Shown in pieces: positions 11,829 to 22,512 of a DNA stretch of 64,000 nt (position 1 is its first letter; every line of letters starts with the position of its first letter). The DNA is taken from assembly GCA_013400975.1 (NCBI GenBank), contig WBMZ01000162.1, forward strand, positions 62,001-126,000. The letters run 5' to 3'. Under the pieces are notes generated by a model. It ran no database searches, had not been told where the DNA came from, and was given only the letters and a program-made list of their open reading frames with translations. Source of the DNA: Atrichornis clamosus. Its lineage: Eukaryota; Chordata; Aves; Passeriformes; Menuridae. A program made the translations under genes and the position numbers.

Positions 11829-12809
11829 CAGAGTCCTGCAGGGGGGCTCATGGTACTCATCAGCCATCCAGAGCAGCCCCGTATGGTCCCTGCACTGAGG
11901 GACAGAACGCAAGCCATCCTCAACCCCTCTGGCAGGTCTGTTGAGCTTACCTCCCTGTGGTAGTATTTAGCACAAGGAGACAACCACCCTTCTACCTCCT
12001 CTCAGTTTCCCTCCTGTCCAGAAGGAGGGAAAAGGCATCCTTGATAAAGCTGTATCACAGCTCCACTTTGATAAGAATGTTGTGTAGATAGCTGTAATGT
12101 GGGTAAAAGGTTTGTTATGCACCTGAGAGTCGTTGTAGATAACTTCAAAGATGACCCTAATAACTAATGTAGATAAGTGTCTAATGATCAACGGAATCTA
12201 ATGTGAGTAGCTGTTTTTTAAAAATCAAGGAGCAAAAAAAGCAGAAGCCAAATTCAGATCACACAATTTTAAGCTTCGTGTATTCCTGCCAGCAAAATTT
12301 ATATCTGTTGAGATGTGAGCAGGCAGCTAAGTCCAATTTGAATGAAACTAGAATCCATAAAAATTAAAAACATCATTTATATTCCCTATCACAGTGGTAT
12401 GACTGCCTCTAAAGACAAATACATATGCAAATAATTTAAAGCAGGGCTTAGGTGTATGATTGAAATCTCTGTTTGAGCAAGAATGCAGACAGTTTCATAA
12501 TTTGTCCACAAAATCAAGTTATGCACTTGAGGTTTTTGCAAATATATGTGCTGCTAGAATTTTAATATGGGATACTTACAACAATTTTCTGCTAGTGCCC
12601 CCCATCAGCTTCCCCTGTGCATAGAGAAAAATTTGACCAGACAATTTCATACCATAAGGTCTACCTCGGAACATTGGTTCTTGCCTTTTAGAAACAAACA
12701 TTTTGGGACTGCTTTGACAACCACAGCTGTAGTGACAATACCATACATAGCTGCCTACTCCCAAACCTAAGCCCAAGAGACCCATTAAGTCTTGTTTTTT
12801 TTTTCCTAG
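11829..12809. other. Non-coding stretch, nothing recognised
   Basis: Short chance frames only. It ends in a T-rich tract that could serve as a splice-acceptor polypyrimidine tract (see 12810). Confidence 0.5.
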
Positions 12810-12954
12810 GGCTGCAGAACTGGAAACTCTGACAGTGCGAGACTGGAGAGAAGTTGATGCTGTTATGTTGTTACGTTCATATCTTTGGTGTTTTCTGCCT
12901 TGCTGTGGGGCCCAACAGCCATCTCTAACTGCATGTGTAGGGAGACCCAACTGA
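12810..12954 (+). other. Candidate terminal exon, unrecognised
   Basis: A strong acceptor-like sequence (a run of ten T, then CCTAG) ends at 12809. Immediately after it one frame is open for 47 codons (12811-12953), starting AAELETLTVRDWREVD and ending in a TGA at 12952-12954. The peptide has no domain I know. The opposite strand is also open here (12576-12950), so open frame alone means little. Alternatives are chance or a non-coding RNA exon. Confidence 0.18.
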
Positions 12955-15900
12955 GGACAGAAAGAGCTCTGAAGTTTTTTCTTGGGTTAACATTCTGGAG
13001 TATGAGGTGATGATAAAGTGCTGTAGCAGGGGAATGAGGATGAGGGGACACGACCTTGTAGACCTAGAGGAGGAGCCAAGAATGCTGTGCTGTGACAGGC
13101 ATACACATATTCACACCTACCCCTGCAAATACACTGTGACAACACTGCAAAACAGTTTTTCCCTCCAGAAATATTAATACTTAAAACAATTTCTGCTGAT
13201 GATTTAATACTCTTCAGGGATGAAGTGAAGCAAAATGAAACTAGGGAAAATCAGATCAACTTTTCATTACTTTTGGTGACATAATTTGAAGAAAGAGCAG
13301 CTGAAGGCCCTCCATGAGTGCAACTCAGTATATTTTTCCTCCTTATGAGCCCTTCCAGGCCAATTCATTTAAATCATGGAGAAATATCATTCTGTCTGGA
13401 CTAGCCTGGATTGTAGGAACTGCTTAGGTTAGGCATGCGATCAGTGGGAACAAAAATGAGCGCTTATCAATGAAAGGAGATTTGTCTGATTGAAAAGTGT
13501 ATCACTACCTTTCTGGTGGCATGAAAAGTGGGCTTCTGCATGTCATGGATCATGAAGCTTCTGGTTAACCTTGGTGGTACACTGGAACAAGTCACACTGC
13601 ACTGAAAAAGAGGAAAGCCCAGACACGTCCTGACAGACAGGGTTATAGTGCTGTTGGGACCATAACACGTGATCGAGTAGAGCTGGATGTACCTAGACTC
13701 CTCTTGTCCAGGCAGAAAAACTTGGAAATCAAAGCCTTTTTTACCAATTTCCTTTATTTTTGCCCTTACTCTGCGTTTTTGGTGAGACAGTTATTCTGAA
13801 CAAATGGGCACAAATGCTGAACTGCAATAATCTATTTGCCAAACTACATCTAAACCCACACGCAGTATAATGAGGTCCAGCATGTGCAGATATGTCACTG
13901 CAGACAAGGAAAGAAGCCAAAATAGTCAGGAAGAAAAGCTGCTCCCTGTTGATGGAACAGCTAGTTTCAGTGTGTACTTAACAGTCATGAAATCAGCTAT
14001 TTGACATCAGCTCTAGACACGTACAAGGTCGCTGTGTGTCGTGTTCTGCAATTCTGATACAAATCTCCAACTAGATTTGGAGAGCCAGGACAGGTCTTTC
14101 CAATAATTTAACAGCATTGCTGTGTGCAATGAAATGAGTCACTGGTCTACAGGTTCAAGCTTTTCTGCTCAGTTCCCAGGCTCGAATGAGAATGGAACGA
14201 GGGGAAGGCTGAAGGAGAGCATTTTCCAGTCCCCTTCCCAGCAATGCTCCTCCTGCCTATGATCACAACAGCCCACCCTACTTTTTGGTACTTGAGTCTG
14301 GAGCTCCTTGTTCTCTCCAGTCATGTGTCTTGGAATGGTTGCTACTTAATTTCTATTTCCTCCCATCTCTCCTGTTTGCCTCAGCTTCCTCTCCTACGCT
14401 GCTGATGCCTGTTTTGAATCTACAGTATGTGGCTGCTTTTTCCCAGAACTACTTACCTTTTCACAAAAATTCCCTTCACCCCTTAACTTACATTTCTTCT
14501 ACTTTGTTTCCCCCTCAAATCCTGCCTTGGGAGCCCGTTCTGTAATGGCTACACCACATCAAATGATCATATTCATTAGGAGAGTTGGAACTACTGGTAG
14601 GGACAGTAACCAGGCCATACTCCGCATTCTTATGATGCTTTACTTATCCCACTGCTTCCATAGTTTTCTGATGCATGTTAGACAATAAAGTAAGAAAGAT
14701 CAAAATTATAAGCCTGCTGGTATTGTTAGAAATTTCTGCAGACTTGCTTTTCAGCAAGAGTCGTGACTTAAAGGTTTGCTGTGACAATGGGTTTGCATGA
14801 TTTCATAATATCCAAGGAAATGTAAGATTTTTTTTGGTAAATCCCTTTATTACAGATTGCTGTAAATTGTTATCATTCTTATTAAAGCAAGTATACTTAT
14901 TATTAATAAGGCAAATGTATATATAAAATTATTCAAAGTTAGTACCAGAAAAGCGAGTGTGTGTATAGGAATATATACAGCAATAATAACAGCTAGTATA
15001 TATTTAAATATTACAGGTTACTAGGAAATTGTAGCTCTTAAGCAGCAAATACAGTTATGATGTAGTAGCTATATGGATGCCTATTACCAGTACTGCACTG
15101 ACAAAACTGTTCCCAGGAGTAGAACCTCAAAACCAATGACAGACAAAGTGACACTTCAAAAATTATCCGCATCACTGGGTTTGGAGTCAGTCAGGTGTTC
15201 CCAGTGATGGTCCAGCTTATCCAGGAAATCTCATGGAAAAGTTAACGCAGGGGGAATACTCAGAGAAAAAGGGCTCCATTTTGGGTAATAGCAAGTCAGA
15301 GTTATACCAGAGGGATGGTTATAAAGGGGTGTAGGGCTCCAACACCTCAAGCAGCCAACAGAGGATGATTTTTCTATTTTCCTCTGGGACAGCCAATAGA
15401 CAATCATGCTTTCTCACAGAGCAATTTTTGGTTTTGGAGACTGTATAGAATAGGTCAAGAAAGAAATTTAACATGGGGTCAGAATTACAGAACACAGTGG
15501 AAGGAATGTACGTCACCAGTAGGCCCTGGCAGGGCAGGCCATGCTGGCAGAGCATTGTGGCTGGAAAGACTTGACATTGTTTTCTGAGTCATGTACACTG
15601 CTCAGTTTTCCAACCCAATTCCCAATCCGCAGAAAGATATCATGCTTTTTGTCCCTAACAGGGTGGAGAAATTTGAAGATATATACTGAAAATGCAAAAT
15701 ACAATAAAATACATCTGAGTTGCTGAAAAAGCACAACTTGGTTTTTGCAAGTATTTAGATTACATCTTTTCTGTAATGAGCCTTTTCCAGAGGTTTCTCA
15801 CCCTCTGTGCTACCTCTCAAATCATAACTCAATGCTCGTGAACCAGAACAATGAGATGTACATTTATACAGACCCGGAGTTGAAGGAAGCCACGTTCCCA

Positions 15901-16279
15901 TGGCTACCCAGCAATAAGGTCTTATTCAACAAGGTGAAAACCTTTTGTCAAGAACGTGTCCCTTTTCTGAGACCACTTTAGGTTTTGCAAAAGAATTCTG
16001 CAGGAGGGATATCAGAGCGTGCATGGCAAGTGTGTGCTGCTTGCGTGAGGGGAAGGGAGTCAGACAGTCTGAATTAAGCAGTTCCCAGAAGTACATATGT
16101 GTCCTGGAGCTGACGCAGGATATTGGTGCAAGGTGTCAAACGAAGAAGGATTTAAATAGAGCCAGTAGAATTGATCTGAGCACGAGTTTCTGGCAGCATT
16201 TATTTGCCCTCTGGTCTTCAGTTTTAATTGCTTCATTCACACTGCTCTCACACAATTACCCACAAAACTGGCTAAGGGA
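12955..16279. other. Non-coding stretch with AT-rich block
   Basis: Nothing recognised as a gene or repeat family. 14820-15015 is strongly AT-rich with TATATA and TTATTAATAA runs. 14285-14545 is pyrimidine-rich on the plus strand. Confidence 0.5.
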
Positions 16280-17070
16280 TTTCAGAGAGGATTAGCAAGA
16301 TAACTCCTTAGAACATAATGCAGTTGTGTCCGATTCATTGTGTCCTGGAAGAGCAGAGGAGGGACATCAAAGATATCATGCAGTCCATCCATCTGTGTAG
16401 GGGAGGAATCAGTTCTTAAATCTTTATCAGTGGCTGTTTGGTGGAGCAAACAGTGAAGTGAATCATCACCATCCCTACAGCAATCTTTTGCATAATCAAA
16501 AATTTCTACAACAAACCCAGTTCTTTCCTCCCAAATAATTTTTCCTAAGTCTCTTATCCCTCTTGTAGACTCCAACAATTTTACATTTCTTTAGTGTACA
16601 AGGATCACAACTGGACCCACTATTCCAGCTGTGGCTTCCTCCATTACAAATAGAGCAGAATAATTACTTCATGTGTCTTATGTGTAATTCCCCTGTTAAT
16701 AGAGATATAGAGTTGTCTTTTCTACCCTACAGGTTCACATTGTTGACTCTTATTTTCTTATGTATCCATTATACCCTCTAGTACCTCTCCCTACTACATC
16801 ATTTCCCATTTTTACTTATTCATTTAATGTCTTCCTTAATGAATAACTTTGTTCTTCTCTTTACAGAATTCTACCTTTCAGATTTCATGCTAATTTTTTT
16901 TAAGTTTATCCAGATTAATTTTAATTTTGAACCTGTCCTCCAGAGTGCTTACACAATTTTCTGCTTCGTTATCTGCAAATTTATATGAACTTTGAGTTTA
17001 TTAAGAGTCCACAAAAATTACAAAATCAGTGGGGTCACGACAGATTTCTGCAGGGCTCCATCCTTTTCAG
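16280..17070 (-). mobile_element. Ancient CR1 LINE relic (reptile-type), antisense
   Basis: Read on the plus strand, this is the antisense of an old amniote CR1 of the kind abundant in turtles and crocodilians. Landmarks in order are CACAACTGGACCCACTATTC near 16609, ATAGAGCAGAATAATTACTTC near 16649, CACATTGTTGACTCTTATTTT near 16735 and CATTTCCCATTTTTACTTATT near 16799. They are followed by TTTTAATTTTGAACCTGTCC (16919), CTCCAGAGTGCTTAC (16939) and ATCTGCAAATTTATATGAAC (16972). The core 16590-17000 is convincing. 16280-16590 (TTTTTCCTAAGTCTCTTATC near 16540) and 17000-17070 (GCAGGGCTCCATCC) are weaker extensions. All frames are broken. Subfamily comes from memory. Confidence 0.75.
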
Positions 17071-17536
17071 TGTGAAAAAAAGACACTGGTAACTGCTCTT
17101 TCAGCTCAGTTTAAATGTATATGTTTCCATTTTGCTGTTACTGTGTTACCCCACAGTCATTTTTTTTTCCATTCTGTTTATAAATTGCTCTGTCTGATAT
17201 ACAGATCTAAGGGACAGTGGGAAGGGGACTGAATTAACACTGAAATTCAACACAAGTTTTTGCTAAACAAACAGACCTGCAGCTAGATGAAAGTGGTTGT
17301 ACATCCTCACTGAAGTAAAGCCATCACAGCACTGGGCAAGGAAAAGTTCATTGCTGAAATCTAAAAGGACACAGCAGTGTGATGAGACCTCTGTTCTTTA
17401 CCTGAAAGCATTAGCCCAGTGTTGTGAGGCTTGGATGGGCACCATGTCATCGGTTCTCAGAGTAGCTTCAATTCTGTTATAAATTAGAAAGTGGGAAAAA
17501 AAAATCTTGGGTACCTACAGGACACTTAAGTTACAT
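17071..17536. other. Spacer between two CR1 relics
   Basis: The first part may still be CR1 sequence continuing from the left, but it is too degraded to say. No gene is seen. Confidence 0.4.
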
Positions 17537-17812
17537 TTCACAAACCCTTAGAAATGTTGAAAGTGACCTCAGGAGGTCATATAGCCCTGTCTCCCACTTG
17601 AAAAAGGATGTACACCAATTCAGAATTAACACTTCTGTCTTCATCCAGACAAATCCCAAAAATCTCCAAGAGTGGAGTTTGCACAGTTGCTTCAGGTATC
17701 TGTTCCAGCTCTGAGATATCTTCCTAGTAATAAAGTACTTCCTAATGTCCAGTCCCCCTTGCTTGATCCTCTGGTGTTCCTGTCTCCAGTTCAGACAGAC
17801 AGCACAAGGAAA
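17537..17812 (-). mobile_element. CR1 LINE 3' fragment, antisense
   Basis: The plus strand reads the antisense of a CR1 tail. CTTAGAAATGTTGAAAGTGACCTCAGGAGGTCATATAG-like words span 17547-17584, the reverse of the CCTGAGGTCCCTTCCAAC ending. Then come CAAGAGTGGAGTTTGC near 17668, TCCAGCTCTGAGATATC near 17704, AGTACTTCCTAATGTCCAG near 17735 and TTGCTTGATCCTCTGGTG near 17759. The order fits an older CR1 subfamily. It is truncated near 17812 and has no coding capacity. It lies under 500 bp from the 16.3-17.1 kb relic in the same orientation, so the two could be parts of one element or independent insertions. Confidence 0.75.
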
Positions 17813-20640
17813 GCATGATGGAGGTGGGTGTTGGACTCTCTGAACAGAATCAACATATTCACAGATGGCAGCTGTTACAACAAATGCAAGTTGCTTCACA
17901 GGACTCTGACAGGAAAGGTGGTGACTGAGCACTGTTCCCCCCTATCTGTCACTTGTATAGCCCCCAGGCTGACTCATCTAGACCTGCTATCACACTGTCA
18001 TCTCCTGACTACAGGAAGCTCATGATACTATGGAGATGGGATCTGGTAGTTGTCTGACGGGTGGAAACACATGGCATCACCTCCTATGTGATAGCTGCAA
18101 GCGGAGGTGGCTGTAGAGTTGTGATCAGGACAGTGACAACCCTGTTGCCCCACTGATTTAAAAATATTTGGGTTTCAGAAGCGTATTCCCCCTAAAGATG
18201 GAGAGGTCAAAAAAAGCAAGATATATTTGTATGGGTGTCCTCCAGCAGTATTTGACATCTCTCTATCATATAATACAGTGACATCATTGATCTTCATGGT
18301 ATTGACTGTCAGGGTCTTTACTCTAGAGTTGCCACAATCTTTTACTGCACATGAATCCTGAGTTTAAATGGCTCACACTTTATCCTCCTCTTTTATTCCC
18401 TACCCCATTAAAAAGAAAAATCCCTTTTCTTTTATCTGCTTTCTCTTTCTTCCATAATGCTCAGAAAAAAAACCAGTGACACTGGAACTAACGCGAAAGA
18501 TTTACTCTAAAGTTATGACAATAATTGTGAAATATAAATATTGCATTTTTTAAATTTCATAAAACTACCAGGCAATTCCTGTGGTGATTTAGGTTTTATG
18601 TACATCATATATAGCAGAAAGAAGGCATAACTTGATAATAAAGAATAAAAATACTTATTTTCAAAGAATCCAATATAGATACATATGCAATATAGGCACT
18701 TCCTTTATTCATTGTCTCCAAGAGATGGAGAATGTTATAAAGATCCAAAGATTCAAAGATGTTGGCTTCTTCCTGGGAAAGCATTCGAATATGACTTTTG
18801 GTAGTTGGTGCCTAATATGAAATTTGTTCACTTCTCCAGATGTTCCTAGTATCTCACAGCTTGAAAATGGTGTTTCTTCTGATGACGTCTGTAGAGCCTG
18901 GTTGAGGTTTGCTCTGATGGGGCAGGAAATGGGCATTCCCCAACCCCCAGGAAGAGGCTGTGGATTAAAAATCAAGATTAACCAGAATCAAAGGTTTATT
19001 TTTCCAACAAAAATAATTTCCTGTTAAAATTGACAACATGTGAAATCTGATTAATTCTCTCAGGTTTTGGGAGGCAGAAGAAATTACAAAATGCACCGGT
19101 TAAAGCAGCAAAAATTTTTGCTTTTCTGAGCAGACTAACACTAGCACCAAGCTTTCTTTTCCTCTTCCAGTTGCACAGACAAGACTAGGGGCAGCTCTGT
19201 CAAAATCCAGAAAATGACAGTCATATCTAAGAGCAGGAGGACAAGGTGACAAGGGATTTATTCCTTGATCTTAATTTTAAAATGCTCATGAAGTGCAGAT
19301 CTGTCTTCTGCCTGTCCTCTCCAGTAAAAGAGCTAAAATTAGGAGCAAAAATTCAGCCCTCACCCTATTTTTCAGAACACTGTAATTGCAATTGGTGTGA
19401 GTGTGGTAGGTATTTAAACTCTGTGAAGAAATGCCCTGGTTTTTGTGTATGCTGTTCATTAACATTTAGAAAACAGCCAAGGTTTCTTTCTCAGTAAATG
19501 TCAAGAAAAAATGTGCATTTGATTTTTTCCCCTAAAACACACGTTTCCCATCCTAGTATTTTGTTCTATAATTACACTTCAAATGAAAGTATGGAACAGG
19601 TCACCATATTGAAAACGCCTACTCAAAAATCAATGAGTCTTTCCTATTCTGGATTGCATTACAGATAAGAATGCTGCAGTAATCCTTTTCATGAGGGAAA
19701 AATATAGAGACCTTTATATAGCACTATAAATGATGTCTCTCCAGAGTGAGCAGCAGCGTTTCTCAAATAGCTGCTAATAAGACTAAATATGGTAGAGCAT
19801 TGCAGTGAATCACAGTGTTGTGCTGGGTTATGCAACCCTCTGAGGTCACTTACATAAAGAACAGAACAATTGAAATGCAAGCAAATTCCTTTGTTAATTA
19901 ATTTGTAAGGCACAAGTGGCATTTAAAGAGAAAATATCTTATGGCCGGCTCTTGCAATGGGATGCAAGACTCAGACACGAGTGTGATTGTTCTTTGTGTT
20001 TTCTCAGAACATCTGAACCACTGCATCTATACACTGCAGGGAAGAGTTGTGGTTGAACCAACGCAGCTCTCCCTTGGGTTCCTACTGACCTCGGGCAGAA
20101 GGGAGGTTGTTGATATGGCTCAAATTGTGTGGCTGGTTGTAAAATTGTTTTCTGGGGATATAGGAAAGAGGAGGAAGTAAATGCACCAATAAATGTAATA
20201 CTGTGAAAAGTGGATCAAGAGCCTCCTCCTGTAAGTTTAGAAGGTCTTGCTGCTTCCTGACCCTGAGTATTACTGACCTCTATAATTCATATTGCTACCC
20301 ACTCGTGCTGTTGAATAAGAGGAGACAAATTCTGGGTTGTTCATAGCAACTGAATTGCCTTTCATTGCTTTCTGTGTTTCAAAGCCATTCAGAACTTTCC
20401 ACTGGAATAGGAAAAGAGCCCTCAGGTTTAACCTGAAAACTGGGCTGCAGTAGAAACACATCAGAGCTTATGAAATGTGGGAATATCTGTGCATGCAACA
20501 TTTCATTTTTGTCCTTTAAGGAATTTATATACATGGACATTTGTGTAAAACTATTCAGATTCTGTGCAAGAAGGAAGCATATCTAAGACCAGCTGATTAT
20601 TTAACAAGCACGTTTCATCTTGAATCCATTAGTTGCAGCT
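17813..20640. other. Non-coding stretch, nothing recognised
   Basis: Only short chance frames were found. AT-rich patches occur near 18520-18660. No repeat family was recognised. Confidence 0.5.
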
Positions 20641-20650
20641 AAACTTTTAA

Positions 20651-20700
20651 CAAATTAACCAATGAGTTAATTACTGGCATTGTGGATGACAATGCAAATT
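20651..20700. promoter_or_regulatory. Dense transcription-factor word cluster
   Basis: Within 50 bp there are a CCAAT word (20659-20663), the homeodomain palindrome TTAATTA (20667-20673), and two SOX words facing each other, CATTGT (20678-20683) and ACAATG (20689-20694), five bases apart. A perfect octamer ATGCAAAT (20692-20699) overlaps the second SOX word. SOX next to an octamer is a known composite (SOX2/OCT4-type), although here order and spacing are not canonical. The cluster is consistent with an enhancer, but such short words also arise by chance. Confidence 0.3.
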
Positions 20701-22477
20701 GAATGTTTGCTTTAAAAGCACTGTGGTTCTTCTCAACATGATCAAAAGGGAAGAGAAGTACTGTACAGAGGTTTTTCAGCTTAGGCTCTGTACTCAGAAT
20801 CTCCGTGGTCACCGTTATGTTTCAGACAAATAACAGATGTCCAGAAGGACTGAGAGAAGATTTTTTTATTCTGTGGCAAAGATTAGTGGTTTCAGACCTT
20901 CTCTGTGACCTGGGAGGTATTGAGGAGGATGAAGCTCACTAGAGGAGGGCTAGATAAACTTTAAATTAAAAAATGTGAATCATTGAAGTGTTTTTAAGGT
21001 GGTGTTTTCATGCTGGAGCAGGGAAGAGGATCCTTAGAGTCTAGATCAGCTCTTCAGAGGAATGTGAACAGCGGCTATTATTGCTCAAAGCCTTGAGTGA
21101 AGGGATAACACAAAAGATTCACGGACCAGTGTCTCATAGGCATCATTAAGATAGAGGTGAAAGGCATGAGATGTACTTCTGCTAAGCCTTCTCAAAGGAT
21201 CAGGATACGTGCTCTGTAAGCACATGTATTCTGTAGCATTTTCCTTTGTTTTGGCTGTGCCATCTTTCACGTGTTTGCAGAAAGCTTCAAATGCTTGTGA
21301 GTGAAGAGCCTCTGCCTGCTAAGAGTGCCCAGAGATAATGTGCTTCATCTTCTCACGTGCCGAGAGGTGGGAGAGGGACCCTGTGTGATGTCTGTGCTGC
21401 TTGTTAGGGCAGATCCTGGTTACTCATTCCTCAGTCCTTTCTGTTCTCAGACACAACACAAGGTTTCTCTTTGGTTTGTTCACTGACTGCAATTGGACAA
21501 GATTGGACAAAGTTACTGTGAGCATCCTCAGAGCTTTTTTTTGGTTTCTCTGGTTTTTTTTTCCTTTTTCTGGTAATCACTGTGGTGCTTTTCTTTTACC
21601 TTTGGAAAGAGCTGTCCTTGCTTGGAGAGCTTGTGGCTTGCTCTCTTTTTTGTGAAGGGTTCCTTTGATTCTTTCAACAGCTCAGGGATTTCCCTAAGAA
21701 AGTTCATCCAGTTTCCACACATTATTTTCACGGTCACAGGAAAAGTTAATCATTCAGAAATTCAAGGAAGCAGTAGGACAGCCAGATTTCTAGATTTTTT
21801 TTTCCTTGATGCTAAACTTGTACAATTTATAAGATATTTTAATTTTGCAGGAGGAAATCCCAAAAGAGGACAGCACAGTGCACAGGTTTCATCCCATCCA
21901 ACAGGATCAGCTATTTGTTTATAAGAAGCTGTGGCTTGTCACGTCTCTCTACTCTGTTTGAAAGGTTATAGCACAAAGAAATTAGAGAACAGTGGTGATG
22001 AGAACACAGTTGTATTTTGATATGGTGCCTGAAGCTGCTAGGGCAGAATTTACAACTGAAATATTTAACTTGGAGTATAAATTCTTTCATAAATAGACTA
22101 AAAACCCTTTCAGGTTAGAACCTAGGTTCATGTGTCACTCACCATGATACAGACCAGAACTGCAGTATAAATTTTGAAAAAGAAAGAGTTTATAATAAAA
22201 TGAGTCAGTAGCATCAGGAAGCCTAAGAATAGCTGGAAAATATTGCAACATAGCAAAGGACTATGACGAAGAGCTTATGTCTGTTGTGGTTTATCACTGT
22301 ACCATGATTAATTCAGCATATCATCATGGGGTAAGAGATGTTTTTGCAGTATTTTCACCTGAAAGGGTTTGGAGAGGGTAGGGCTTCTGTCTGTGGGTCT
22401 CTGGGGAGGAGATGGCATAAGGAAATCATCTCAGGCAGGATGATAGAGATGCTGCTGGAGGCACCTTTTTTCAAATG
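20701..22477. other. Non-coding stretch, nothing recognised
   Basis: Short chance frames and T-rich tracts (around 21535-21570) were seen. No gene or repeat family. Confidence 0.5.
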
Positions 22478-22512
22478 TCTCTTTTACTTCTCTTTTTCTC
22501 TTTTTCTCTTTT
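22478..22512 (+). repeat. Pyrimidine-rich simple sequence
   Basis: An imperfect TTTCTC-like run (C and T only, apart from single A interruptions) spans about 35 bp. Confidence 0.7.

Noticed and set aside
14150..14190. GGTTCAAGC and CTCGAATG as possible tRNA T-arm words
   Set aside because: No cloverleaf, no A-box partner and no acceptor stem could be drawn.
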